From Bacilli bacterium (lineage in GTDB: Bacteria > Bacillota_I > Bacilli_A > RF39 > UBA660): a stretch of 28,220 nt of DNA. Of the stretch, positions 6,888 to 14,680 are shown one piece after another (position 1 is the stretch's first letter; the number at the start of each line of letters is the position of its first letter). The position numbers and the translations under genes were made by a program. The notes below the pieces were generated by a model, which was not told the DNA's origin, did not search any database, and worked only from the letters and a program-made list of their open reading frames with translations. Location of the stretch: positions 1 to 28,220 of the forward strand of contig JAFTYN010000018.1 of assembly GCA_017461465.1 (NCBI GenBank), in the 5' to 3' direction.

Positions 6888-7464
6888 CATAATAATTCTC
6901 TTTATTTACTTGTCTTTCGCGTGCAATAGATAAAGAATTTTCTGGTACATCTTTATTTATAGTTGATCCTGCTGCTACTAAAGCATTTGAACCTACAGTT
7001 ATAGGAGCTATCATATTGACATTAGTACCTATAAAACAGTTATCACCAATAATAGTTTTATTTTTTTCCTTACCATTATAATTTGCAGTTATAGCTCCAG
7101 CACCTATATTAACATTTTCTCCTATTACAGCATCCCCTATATAGGATAAATGAGGTACTTTTGAACCTTTACCCACAATTGATTTTTTTATCTCTACACA
7201 TGTACCTACTTTAGCATTGTCCATTATAACTGCATTATCTCTTATAGTTGAATAATTACCAACAACTACATTATTTCCTATTTTAGAATTAGTAATATTT
7301 GAATATTTTATTATGCAGTTTTCGCCTATTTCACTATCTACTATAAATGAACCAGGATAAATAGTTGTATTATCTCCTATTTTACATTTTCCTTCTATAA
7401 ATACATTAGGATATATTTTAACGTTCTTTCCAATTATTGTCTCTTTTGATATAAATTCGTTCAT
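6871..7464 (-). CDS. Stand-alone GlmU-type glucosamine-1-phosphate N-acetyltransferase domain
   Basis: A 197-residue left-handed beta-helix protein built of hexapeptide repeats ([IV]GxxxxI...) along its whole length. It aligns with the C-terminal half of GlmU, which acetylates glucosamine-1-phosphate with acetyl-CoA on the way to UDP-GlcNAc. All active-site residues known from E. coli GlmU can be matched: Arg75 (R333), Lys93 (K351), His105 (H363, catalytic base), Tyr108 (Y366), Asn119 (N377) and Lys134 (K392). The uridylyltransferase half is missing, and the upstream gene is an SDR, not a nucleotidyltransferase. The ATG shares one base with the TAA of that gene (TAATG), so the pair is coupled. 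It may supply acetyltransferase activity beside a separate uridylyltransferase, or act on another sugar. Function is likely; pathway role is open. Confidence 0.85.
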   Translation of the reverse strand: MNEFISKETIIGKNVKIYPNVFIEGKCKIGDNTTIYPGSFIVDSEIGENCIIKYSNITNSKIGNNVVVGNYSTIRDNAVIMDNAKVGTCVEIKKSIVGKGSKVPHLSYIGDAVIGENVNIGAGAITANYNGKEKNKTIIGDNCFIGTNVNMIAPITVGSNALVAAGSTINKDVPENSLSIARERQVNKENYYEKKNK

Positions 7465-8216
7465 TAACTCACCTTTTTCTTTTGAATGTTATATGTAATT
7501 CTGATCAATATTTTAGTAGGGACAAATCTTCCAAAAAATTTACCTAATTTCATAGTGAAACCTGGTACTATTACAAGTTTGTTTTTAAACATCCTTTTTA
7601 AAGTGTATTTAACCACTTTTGGGCTTTCTAAAGCTTTTACACCGAATGATACACCTGCTACATTATTAAACTCTGTATTGACCGGTCCAGGGCATAAAAC
7701 GCTGATGTGTACATTACTATTATCTCTGCGCAATTCTTCATAAATTGCACAAGTTAAATTATAAACATAAGACTTAGTAGCATAATAACTAGCCATCAAA
7801 GGACCCGGCTGGAATGCAGCAGATGAAGCAACATTAAGAATATAACCACTATCTCTTTTCTTAAACTCTTTTAAAAATAATTTAGTTAGTAAATGAACTG
7901 ATTTAATATTAGTATCAATCATGTCCATTTCTCTTTCAAGTTTAGTTTCTTCAAATTTTCCAAATACTCCAAAACCTGCATTGTTTATAATAACATCAAT
8001 ATTTTCGTTTTTTAGCTTATTATATAATCTCATACAATTAAAAGTACTAGATAAATCTGTTGATATAATTTCTACATTTCCTTTTAATTCTGAAGCAATT
8101 TTCTTTAATTTATCTTTCCTTCTTGCTACTAAGATTAAATCATAACCCATTTCATTTAGTTGTCTTGCAAAGTCAGCACCTAATCCAGAACTAGCACCTG
8201 TCACTAAAGCTTTCAT
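7464..8216 (-). CDS. SDR-family NAD(P)-dependent oxidoreductase
   Basis: A 250-residue classical short-chain dehydrogenase/reductase. It shows the nucleotide motif TGASSGLG (6-13), the NNAG motif (78-81), Ser131 and the YxxxK pair Tyr144/Lys148. Two arginines after beta-2 (ARR, 31-33) suggest NADP(H). The overall sequence resembles the DltE/YqjQ-like subgroup of Firmicutes, whose substrates are mostly unknown. The ATG at 8216 follows GGTGATG, and the promoter at 8236-8264 makes it the first gene of a two-gene operon with the GlmU-like acetyltransferase. No substrate can be read from the sequence. Confidence 0.92.
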   Translation of the reverse strand: MKALVTGASSGLGADFARQLNEMGYDLILVARRKDKLKKIASELKGNVEIISTDLSSTFNCMRLYNKLKNENIDVIINNAGFGVFGKFEETKLEREMDMIDTNIKSVHLLTKLFLKEFKKRDSGYILNVASSAAFQPGPLMASYYATKSYVYNLTCAIYEELRRDNSNVHISVLCPGPVNTEFNNVAGVSFGVKALESPKVVKYTLKRMFKNKLVIVPGFTMKLGKFFGRFVPTKILIRITYNIQKKKVS

Positions 8217-8235
8217 ATCATCACCTACTATTTAC

Positions 8236-8264
8236 ATTATACTATAATTTAAAAAAAGCCACAA
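8236..8264 (-). promoter_or_regulatory. Promoter of the SDR-acetyltransferase operon
   Basis: TTGTGG (8264-8259), 17-base spacer, TATAAT (8241-8236), located 20 bases before the SDR start and one base past the preceding terminator. Confidence 0.75.
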
Positions 8265-8265
8265 T

Positions 8266-8289
8266 AAAAGGATAGTTTATAACTATCCT
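8266..8289 (-). terminator. Intrinsic terminator overlapping the stop of the surface protein gene
   Basis: A 9-bp stem AGGATAGTT/AACTATCCT (8269-8277, 8281-8289) with a 3-base loop. The TAG stop (8285-8283) is inside the stem. The U-tract (TTTTATTG) is short and interrupted, so it may be weaker than the others. Confidence 0.7.
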
Positions 8290-9449
8290 ATTATTTCTAT
8301 TTGATATGGTTTATCAATAGTTCCTGTACCTTCTTTATATTTTACATTACCATTGATAACTGCTACTACGCTTATCTTTTTTACTGTACTTGCATTAGAT
8401 GATGCAATTAATCCAGTATTGATAGCATAAGCTTGATAAGTATTAGCAGAAGTTGGTGTTAAAGTCCAAAATCCTTTTGTTTTTAAGTGCGCTAAATAAT
8501 TATAGTTAGCACAAGATTTTGATAATGTAGAATTACAATTTACATCTAATGATATTTCTAATAATTCAGATACATTTGGTCCACCAATTCCCATAAGTTC
8601 TGACTTAGTAGTACATTCAATAACACCAGTTTTATCATAATCTACATCAGCACGAGAACCTACACAGTATTCAGTTGGAATCATAACTGATTTATCTAAA
8701 GATGAAAAATTTTCTTCATCATTGTAATAACTTATGATTGAATCTTTAATTCTACTACTTTCAGTTCCTTCAAAATAGTTAATACCTATATTAGCTTTTC
8801 TATCAACATTATATCTATTATCCCATTGACCAAGCATTCCAGATTCATCTTGAATCATTCTAATATTACCATTTTCATCAATTCTCATTATTCTCCATAA
8901 TTGTCCTGCAAAGTTGATATAGTTATCTACATATTCGCCTCGATAAACATATACATTACGTTCTGGATAATAATATAAACCATTACCTTGTTCTACTATA
9001 TTATCTTCTTCTTTGATTTTATCAGCTAATGTTACACTAGCATCTTCACTATCACAATTTTTAAGTTTAGCTGAATAACTATAATTACCATTATTAAAGT
9101 AAGTAAATACTGAACCAGTACATGAAGTATCTTTACCTTTTAACTTAGTAATTTCTTTCATATATCCACCAGTTACTAAATTACTTAAAGTAATTTCATG
9201 AACACCAAATATTTCATCAGGCATTTTATCAGGATTATCTTCTATATATTGTTTAGCTGCTTTAATCATAATATTTTGTAATTGTTGATCAGAAACTTTT
9301 GAACCAACTACTGCTGAAAATATTACAACAACTAATATAACCGCAACTAAAGCCACTATAGCAATAACACCTATTTTTATTAATTTTTTTTGACCATCAT
9401 TAAATTCAGGTTTTTGCATATTTTTCATGCTATCTAAATTAAGTCCCAT
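8283..9449 (-). CDS. Single-pass surface protein with pilin-like segment, function unknown
   Basis: A 388-residue protein with a short cytoplasmic start, one strong transmembrane helix (about 24-49), and a large outer region. Residues about 53-135 run AAKQYIEDNPDKMPDE, then an LxxxGYxK turn, SCTGSVFTY and YSYSAKLKNC. This pattern (helix, GY, CxGxV, YxxxLxxC) resembles pilin-like domains of gut Bacilli, but no prepilin cleavage motif precedes the helix. Residues about 160-388 hold FAGQLWRIMRIDENGNIRMI and GFWTLTP, a layout I have seen in uncharacterised surface proteins of these lineages. Six cysteines in the outer part could form disulfides. It has its own promoter (9478-9505) and terminator and separates rplQ from the ECF operon. 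I cannot assign a function. Confidence 0.88.
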   Translation of the reverse strand: MGLNLDSMKNMQKPEFNDGQKKLIKIGVIAIVALVAVILVVVIFSAVVGSKVSDQQLQNIMIKAAKQYIEDNPDKMPDEIFGVHEITLSNLVTGGYMKEITKLKGKDTSCTGSVFTYFNNGNYSYSAKLKNCDSEDASVTLADKIKEEDNIVEQGNGLYYYPERNVYVYRGEYVDNYINFAGQLWRIMRIDENGNIRMIQDESGMLGQWDNRYNVDRKANIGINYFEGTESSRIKDSIISYYNDEENFSSLDKSVMIPTEYCVGSRADVDYDKTGVIECTTKSELMGIGGPNVSELLEISLDVNCNSTLSKSCANYNYLAHLKTKGFWTLTPTSANTYQAYAINTGLIASSNASTVKKISVVAVINGNVKYKEGTGTIDKPYQIEIIG

Positions 9450-9477
9450 AATGAACCTCCTAATAAATCTTACTTTA

Positions 9478-9505
9478 ATTATATCATTTTATTTAATAAA
9501 TTCAA
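9478..9505 (-). promoter_or_regulatory. Promoter of the surface protein gene
   Basis: TTGAAT (9505-9500), 16-base spacer ending in TGA (extended -10), TATAAT (9483-9478), 28 bases before the start codon. It begins two bases past the terminator of the ribosomal super-operon. Confidence 0.75.
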
Positions 9506-9507
9506 AT

Positions 9508-9532
9508 AAAAAAGATGCTTATTTAGCATCTT
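9508..9532 (-). terminator. Terminator of the S10-spc-alpha super-operon
   Basis: An 8-bp stem AAGATGCT/AGCATCTT (9512-9519, 9525-9532), loop of five bases, then six U residues (9513-9508). The rplQ TAA stop (9521-9519) lies in the loop and stem. Confidence 0.8.
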
Positions 9533-9875
9533 CCTCAACTAATTCTAATATAACCATTAAAGCGTCATCTCCACGACGTTCAGTTAATTTTAAAATTCTA
9601 GTATATCCACCATTTCTATTAGCATAACGAGGAGCTAAGTCATCGAAAACTTTCTTAACTGCAGCTGTATCGTTTTGTAAAAATGCTAAAGCTTTTCTAC
9701 GAGCTACTAAAGAACCATCTTTACCATAAGAAATCATTTTATCAACAAATTTACGAGCTTCTTTTGCTCTTGTTTCAGTTGTTTCAATTTTTTCGTTCAT
9801 AATTAAGTCTTTAGTTAGATTAGCAAGCATACTTCTTCTATGTTTATTAGTACGTCCTAATTTTCTATAAGCCAT
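9519..9875 (-). CDS. rplQ: Large ribosomal subunit protein L17 (bL17)
   Basis: Bacterial-specific 50S protein near the exit tunnel. The 118-residue protein starts with the family signature YRKLGRTNKHRRSMLANLT and ends KLTERRGDDALMVILELVE. Length is normal. It is the last gene of the alpha part of the operon, 18 bases after rpoA, and its stop codon is buried in the operon terminator. Confidence 0.97.
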   Translation of the reverse strand: MAYRKLGRTNKHRRSMLANLTKDLIMNEKIETTETRAKEARKFVDKMISYGKDGSLVARRKALAFLQNDTAAVKKVFDDLAPRYANRNGGYTRILKLTERRGDDALMVILELVEEDAK

Positions 9876-9893
9876 CTTTATTCCTCCTAACTA

Positions 9894-10853
9894 CTAATCT
9901 TCGTCACGGAATTTAAGTCCCATATCTTTAATTTTATCCATTACTTCTTTTAAAGATTTTTTACCTAAATTACGAATTTTCATCATTTCTAATTCTGATT
10001 TGTCAACCAAATCACCAAGTGTATTAATATTAGCTCTTTTTAAACAATTGTAAGCACGAACTGAGAAATCTAAATCATCTATTGATGTTTCTAATTTCTT
10101 AAGTTTACTATCTTCTTGTTTAGCAGACATAACACCTGTAGTATCAGCAAGTTCACTTAAGTTTGTAACAATATTTAAGTGTTCAATAATTATTTTTGCT
10201 CCTAAAGCCATAGCTTCTTCTGGTTTTAATGAACCATTTGTATGAACTTCCATAATTAATTTATCATAATTTGCATCTTGTCCTACACGAGCACTTTCTA
10301 CTTCATAGCTAATTCTTTCAACTGGTGAGTATAAGGCATCTATTGGAATGAAACCAATCTTTGCATTTTCTATATGTTGTTTATTTTCATTAGCTGGAAC
10401 ATAACCACGACCACTTGCAACTATCATTTCCATATCAAGTTTACCGCCTTTAGCAAGTGTAGCGATAACTTGTTCTGGATTAATAACTTCTACATCAGCA
10501 TCGCATTTGATATCTCCGGCTTTTACAACGCCTTCTTTATCAGCAAATAAATGAATAGTTTTTAATCCTTCAACATTTTTCTTAAGTACAATACTCTTTA
10601 GATTTAAAACTATAGTAGTAACATCTTCTACTACACCATCAATTGTTTGGAATTCATGCATAACTCCATCAATTCTAACTGCCACTATAGCACTACCTGG
10701 CATATTTGATAACATTACTCTTCTAAGAGCATTACCAATAGTTGTTCCAAAACCTCTTTCTAAAGGTTCTAATTCAAATTTTCCATAATTATTATTTTCA
10801 ACATAGTCAGTAATTTTAAATACTGGTTTTTCAAAGTTTAACACTTTTCTCAC
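9894..10853 (-). CDS. rpoA: DNA-directed RNA polymerase subunit alpha
   Basis: Scaffold of RNA polymerase assembly and contact point for UP elements and activators. In the 319-residue protein the N-terminal dimerisation domain (about 1-235) shows LEPLERGFGTTIGNALRRVML, and the C-terminal domain (about 250-319) shows LDFSVRAYNCLKRANINTL and the RNLGKKSLKEV helix-hairpin-helix that binds DNA. An intact C-terminal domain fits the A-tracts seen upstream of the S10 promoter. It lies 12 bases downstream of rpsK. Confidence 0.98.
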   Translation of the reverse strand: MRKVLNFEKPVFKITDYVENNNYGKFELEPLERGFGTTIGNALRRVMLSNMPGSAIVAVRIDGVMHEFQTIDGVVEDVTTIVLNLKSIVLKKNVEGLKTIHLFADKEGVVKAGDIKCDADVEVINPEQVIATLAKGGKLDMEMIVASGRGYVPANENKQHIENAKIGFIPIDALYSPVERISYEVESARVGQDANYDKLIMEVHTNGSLKPEEAMALGAKIIIEHLNIVTNLSELADTTGVMSAKQEDSKLKKLETSIDDLDFSVRAYNCLKRANINTLGDLVDKSELEMMKIRNLGKKSLKEVMDKIKDMGLKFRDED

Positions 10854-10865
10854 TCCTTTTCTAAA

Positions 10866-11249
10866 TTATCCACGTGGACGTTTTGGTGGACGACATCCGT
10901 TGTGTGGAATAGGTGTTACATCAGAAATTGAAGTAATTTCTAAACCTGCAGTTTGTAATGAACGGATAGCTGTTTCACGTCCAGAACCTAAACCTTTAAC
11001 ATATACTTCTACTTTCTTCATACCCATATCTACTGCAGCTTTACCAGCAGCTTCTGCAGACATACCTGCAGCAAATGGAGTTGATTTCTTGCTACCTTTA
11101 AATCCTAAAGTACCAGCAGAAGCCCAACTTATTGCATTACCTTCACTATCTGTAATAGTTACGATAGTGTTATTGAAAGTTGAATGAATAAATGCTCTAC
11201 CTTCTGGCACATTTTTCTTAACTTTACGTTTTCTTGGTTTATAAGCCAT
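10866..11249 (-). CDS. rpsK: Small ribosomal subunit protein S11 (uS11)
   Basis: 30S platform protein that helps place mRNA near the E site. The 127-residue protein has the conserved GRAFIHSTFNNTIVTITD, GSGRETAIRSLQ and C-terminal DVTPIPHNGCRPPKRPRG motifs. Length is normal. It sits between rpsM and rpoA as in most bacteria. Confidence 0.97.
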   Translation of the reverse strand: MAYKPRKRKVKKNVPEGRAFIHSTFNNTIVTITDSEGNAISWASAGTLGFKGSKKSTPFAAGMSAEAAGKAAVDMGMKKVEVYVKGLGSGRETAIRSLQTAGLEITSISDVTPIPHNGCRPPKRPRG

Positions 11250-11280
11250 TTTATATAACCTCCTTATTCATTAGTTATAA

Positions 11281-11646
11281 CTATTTTTTCTTATTAGCAA
11301 CTACTTTACCTTTACCCTTACGAGTTCTAGCATTTCTATTAGTTCTTTGACCTCTTACTGGAAGTCCTTTTTTATGTCTTACACCTTGGTAAGAATTAAT
11401 TTCCATTTTAGTTTTAATATTCATGTTAACTTCACGACGTAAGTCACCTTCTGTTACATATTTGTTAACTTCGTCACGAATTCTACTTAGTTCATCATTA
11501 TCTAAATCTTTAGCTCTTTTGTTAACATCAACTTTAGCATCTTTTAAGATTTGATTAGATAAACTTCTACCGATTCCATAAATATAAGTTAATGCGATTT
11601 CGATTCTTTTATTATCAGGTACTTCTACACCTTTAATACGTGCCAT
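11281..11646 (-). CDS. rpsM: Small ribosomal subunit protein S13 (uS13)
   Basis: 30S head protein forming bridges to the 50S and touching P-site tRNA. The 121-residue protein shows the start ARIKGVEVPDNKRIEIALTY, the YGIGRSLSNQIL helix region, the GVRHKKGLPVRGQRT motif and a basic tail ending VVANKKK. It follows rpmJ with 14 bases between. Confidence 0.97.
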   Translation of the reverse strand: MARIKGVEVPDNKRIEIALTYIYGIGRSLSNQILKDAKVDVNKRAKDLDNDELSRIRDEVNKYVTEGDLRREVNMNIKTKMEINSYQGVRHKKGLPVRGQRTNRNARTRKGKGKVVANKKK

Positions 11647-11660
11647 TCAAACACCTCCTA

Positions 11661-11774
11661 TTAACCTTGTCTTTGATTATGCTTTGGATTAGCACATCTA
11701 ACTTCTAATCTTCCATTACGTTTTATTACTTTGCATTTATCGCACATTGGTTTAACTGATGCTCTAACTTTCAT
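11661..11774 (-). CDS. rpmJ: Large ribosomal subunit protein L36 (bL36), zinc type
   Basis: A 37-codon gene, ATG at 11774 and TAA at 11663-11661, starting MKVRASVKPMCDKCKVIKRN and ending HNQRQG. It carries the zinc ribbon ligands Cys11, Cys14, Cys27 and His32, so it is the zinc-binding (C+) form. Length and sequence are those of the standard bacterial L36. It lies between infA and rpsM, the usual place, and has an AGGAGG ribosome-binding site (11786-11781). Confidence 0.97.
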   Translation of the reverse strand: MKVRASVKPMCDKCKVIKRNGRLEVRCANPKHNQRQG

Positions 11775-11791
11775 ATCTATTCCTCCTACTA

Positions 11792-12007
11792 TTATTTTCG
11801 GTAAGTTATGCGCCCACGTGTTAAATCGTATGGTGAGAGTTCAACAGTAACTGTATCACCTGGTAAGATGCGAATATAGTTCATTCGGATTTTACCAGAA
11901 ACGTGAGCTATTACAGTGTGCTTATTTTCAAGTTCTACTTTGAAAATACCTCCCGGCTTTACTTCGACAACTTTGCCTTGTACTTCGATTGTATCATCTT
12001 TAGCCAT
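11792..12007 (-). CDS. infA: Translation initiation factor IF-1
   Basis: Binds the A site of the 30S subunit during initiation. The 71-residue protein is one S1/OB-fold domain: AKDDTIEVQGKVVEVKPGG at the start, then HTVIAHVSGKIRMNYIRILPGD and the ending SPYDLTRGRITYRK. Length is the usual 71-72. It starts four bases after map, so its ribosome-binding site overlaps the end of map. This suggests coupled translation. Confidence 0.98.
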   Translation of the reverse strand: MAKDDTIEVQGKVVEVKPGGIFKVELENKHTVIAHVSGKIRMNYIRILPGDTVTVELSPYDLTRGRITYRK

Positions 12008-12011
12008 AATT

Positions 12012-12758
12012 TCACCTCTTTGTTAAAATTGTACATCCGTCTTTAGTAACTACAACGGTATGTTCATAATGAGCTGAAGGCTTACCATCAGCTGTTATAA
12101 TAGTCCAATCATCATCAAGCATATATATTCTAGCTGTTCCTAAATTTAGCATAGGTTCAATAGCAATACACATACCTTCTTTAAGTAAAGGACCAGTTCC
12201 TTTTTTACCAAAATTTGGTACATCAGGATCTTCGTGAACATGATTACCAATACCATGACCAACAAGTTCTTTTACCACACCTAGATTGTACTTTTTTGCA
12301 TATTCACTGACAGCATATCCTATATCTCCAATTCGATTACCTGGTTTTACTTGTTTTAAACCTTCATATAAAGCTTGTTCAGTATGTTTAAGTAAATATT
12401 CTACTTCTTTTGATACTTTACCTACTCTATATGTCCAAGCCGAATCACCATGATATCCCTTATAGCAAGCTCCAATATCAAGAGTAACTATATCACCATC
12501 TTTTAATTTTCGACTACCAGGAATCCCGTGAACTACTTCATCATTAACTGAAATACATATAGTTCCAGGAAACCCATATAGTCCTTTAAAAGAAGGAGTA
12601 GCATTCTGACTTAATATAAAATCTTCTGCTAGACGATCTAGTTCTTTTGTTGTAATTCCTGGTTTGATATAAGGAATCAAATAATTATGAGTATCACCAA
12701 CAATCTTTCCAGCAATTTTCATTAACTCTATTTCTTGTGGTGTTTTAATACTTATCAT
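12012..12758 (-). CDS. map: Type I methionine aminopeptidase
   Basis: Removes the initiator Met from new proteins. The 248-residue protein has the pita-bread fold and all five metal ligands at expected places: Asp94, Asp105, His168, Glu201 and Glu232, with substrate-binding His77. It lacks the N-terminal zinc-finger extension, so it is the short bacterial form (type Ia). ATG 12758 overlaps the TGA stop of adk (ATGA), a four-base overlap that also shows TGA is a stop codon here. Confidence 0.97.
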   Translation of the reverse strand: MISIKTPQEIELMKIAGKIVGDTHNYLIPYIKPGITTKELDRLAEDFILSQNATPSFKGLYGFPGTICISVNDEVVHGIPGSRKLKDGDIVTLDIGACYKGYHGDSAWTYRVGKVSKEVEYLLKHTEQALYEGLKQVKPGNRIGDIGYAVSEYAKKYNLGVVKELVGHGIGNHVHEDPDVPNFGKKGTGPLLKEGMCIAIEPMLNLGTARIYMLDDDWTIITADGKPSAHYEHTVVVTKDGCTILTKR

Positions 12759-13411
12759 TTTGAGCCTCTTAAGATATCCTCAATTTGATTAAAAGTGATA
12801 TCTTTACCTAAACTACTATCTACACGATATAAGATATTTTTATTTTGATAATATTCTATTAATGGTTCGGTTTTTGCTAAATAACCTTCAAAACGAACTT
12901 CGAAAGATTCTGCATTATCATCTTCTCTCTTTTTAAGTTTTGTTTTGCATTTATCACAAATACCTGCTTCTTTAGGCATAGATTCTTCAATCATGTCGTT
13001 AAACACACTTCCACATTTTGGACAAGAAATTCTTCCAACAATACGTTCTTTAGCAATTTCTTTATCTATATCAAGCACAATTACTATTCCTAAATCTTTA
13101 TTAAGTTTATTTAAGATTTCTTCATATTCTTCTGCTTGTTTTATATTACGTGGAAAACCATCTAAAATATAACCATTTTCACAGTCAGATTGAGACAATC
13201 TTTCTGTTAATAATTCTAATATAATTTCATCACTAATGAAATGACCTTTAGCCATCTCACTAGATATGTATTTTCCTCTTTCTGTATCATCTTGAGCATT
13301 TCTAAGAATATCTCCAGTTGATATATGAGGAATATTGTATTTAGAACTTAGCATTACTGCTTGAGTTCCTTTACCAGCCGCTGGAGGGGCTATAAAAATA
13401 ATGCTCTTCAT
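12755..13411 (-). CDS. adk: Adenylate kinase, zinc-LID type, with unusual P-loop
   Basis: Interconverts ATP + AMP and 2 ADP. The 218-residue long form has the AMP-binding STGDILR (31-37) and DGFPRN (84-89) motifs, the LID domain with four zinc cysteines (130, 133, 152, 155), and RF/EGY near 173-177. The P-loop, normally GxPGxGKGT, reads APPAAGKGT (8-16): two conserved glycines are alanines, while the Gly-Lys-Gly-Thr part is intact. The rest of the active site looks complete, so it is probably functional. ATG 13411 shares one base with the secY stop. Ends in TGA. Confidence 0.96.
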   Translation of the reverse strand: MKSIIFIAPPAAGKGTQAVMLSSKYNIPHISTGDILRNAQDDTERGKYISSEMAKGHFISDEIILELLTERLSQSDCENGYILDGFPRNIKQAEEYEEILNKLNKDLGIVIVLDIDKEIAKERIVGRISCPKCGSVFNDMIEESMPKEAGICDKCKTKLKKREDDNAESFEVRFEGYLAKTEPLIEYYQNKNILYRVDSSLGKDITFNQIEDILRGSK

Positions 13412-14679
13412 TATCTTCTTCTACCTCTTGTATAATTACGGCTAATTAATTGACTTTCTATTTGTTTATAAGTTTCTAAAGCAACACCAACAACAATTAA
13501 TAGTCCAGTACCACCAATTGAAACACTTGTTGGTAAATCTGTGAAAAATCCGAATAAAATTGGTAAAGCAGCAATAACAGCAAGCGCTCCTGCTCCTACA
13601 AATGTTATTCTTCTAATAATTTTAGAAACATGCTCTATAGTGTCATCTCCAGGTCTTACACCAGGAATATAACCACCATTTTTATTTAAATTATCAGCAA
13701 GTTCATTTGGTTTTAATTGAATGAATGTATAGAAATATGCGAATCCGAATATTAATAATACATATAAAATTAAACCAGTTGGAGTTGTAGTAACAATCCA
13801 CTTATTAACAAATAATGTAAATGAATCATTTTTTATAAATGATGCAAGTATTGATGGAATTGAAATAAGTGCTGATGCAAATATTACAGGAATAACTCCA
13901 GATGAATTTAATTTAAATGGTATATAACTTTGTCTACCACCATAACTATTAGCTGACTTATTAGCATATTGAATTGGAATACGGCGTTCAGCAGTTTCCT
14001 CATATACTATACCAAGTACTATAGCAACATACACAATTACAAATAGTGCAAACATAAATCCGCCAAATGCAATAGTTTGTACAGTACCAGTTGGATCAAC
14101 TAATGAATTAAATGCAGTAACAAACATAGATGGTAATGAAGATAATATACCAGCCATGATTATTAATGAAATACCATTTCCTACTCCCTTAGCAGTGATT
14201 TGATCACCTAGCCATAATAAGAACGCAGTTCCTGCAGTTAATATAACTGAATATTGTAAATAATCTAAAGCAGTTCCATTTTTAACAAATGCAAAAGAAT
14301 AAATATATCCTTGAACAAATGCTAGAATAATACCAACTACTCTAGTTATTTGATTCATTTTTGTTCTTCCTGAAATTCCTTGTTTAGTTAATTCAGATAA
14401 ATATGGAACGATGTCCATAGAAAGTAACTGAATTATAATTGATGCAGTGATGTAAGGCATAACACCTAAAGCAAATATAGAGAAGTTCTCCATTGCTCCA
14501 CCACCCATTGTATTTAGTAATTCTAAAAATCCTAAATCTTTTAACGAACTTGTTTCAACTCCTGGAACAGCGATTGCAGTTCCTAATTTAAAGATGAATA
14601 AAGCTCCTAATGTAAATAGGATTTTCTTTTGTAAATCCTTATTCTTGCGATTGAATATTTGCTTTATTGTTGCAAACAT
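13411..14679 (-). CDS. secY: Protein translocase subunit SecY
   Basis: Channel-forming subunit of the Sec translocon in the cytoplasmic membrane. The 422-residue protein has ten predicted hydrophobic helices. Family motifs include an N-terminal region ending in IFKLGTAIAVPGV, the GVMPYITASIIIQLL plug/helix-2b region, AERRIPIQYA and FIQLKPNELADNLNKNGGYI, and a basic C-terminal tail YTRGRRR that contacts SecA and ribosome. It lies one base after rplO and one base overlaps adk. Confidence 0.98.
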   Translation of the reverse strand: MFATIKQIFNRKNKDLQKKILFTLGALFIFKLGTAIAVPGVETSSLKDLGFLELLNTMGGGAMENFSIFALGVMPYITASIIIQLLSMDIVPYLSELTKQGISGRTKMNQITRVVGIILAFVQGYIYSFAFVKNGTALDYLQYSVILTAGTAFLLWLGDQITAKGVGNGISLIIMAGILSSLPSMFVTAFNSLVDPTGTVQTIAFGGFMFALFVIVYVAIVLGIVYEETAERRIPIQYANKSANSYGGRQSYIPFKLNSSGVIPVIFASALISIPSILASFIKNDSFTLFVNKWIVTTTPTGLILYVLLIFGFAYFYTFIQLKPNELADNLNKNGGYIPGVRPGDDTIEHVSKIIRRITFVGAGALAVIAALPILFGFFTDLPTSVSIGGTGLLIVVGVALETYKQIESQLISRNYTRGRRR

Positions 14680-14680
14680 A

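Noticed and set aside
7441..7470. Frameshift joining the GlmU-like domain to an upstream nucleotidyltransferase
   Set aside because: The preceding gene is a complete SDR with a stop sharing one base with the ATG; no uridylyltransferase motif is found in any frame upstream.
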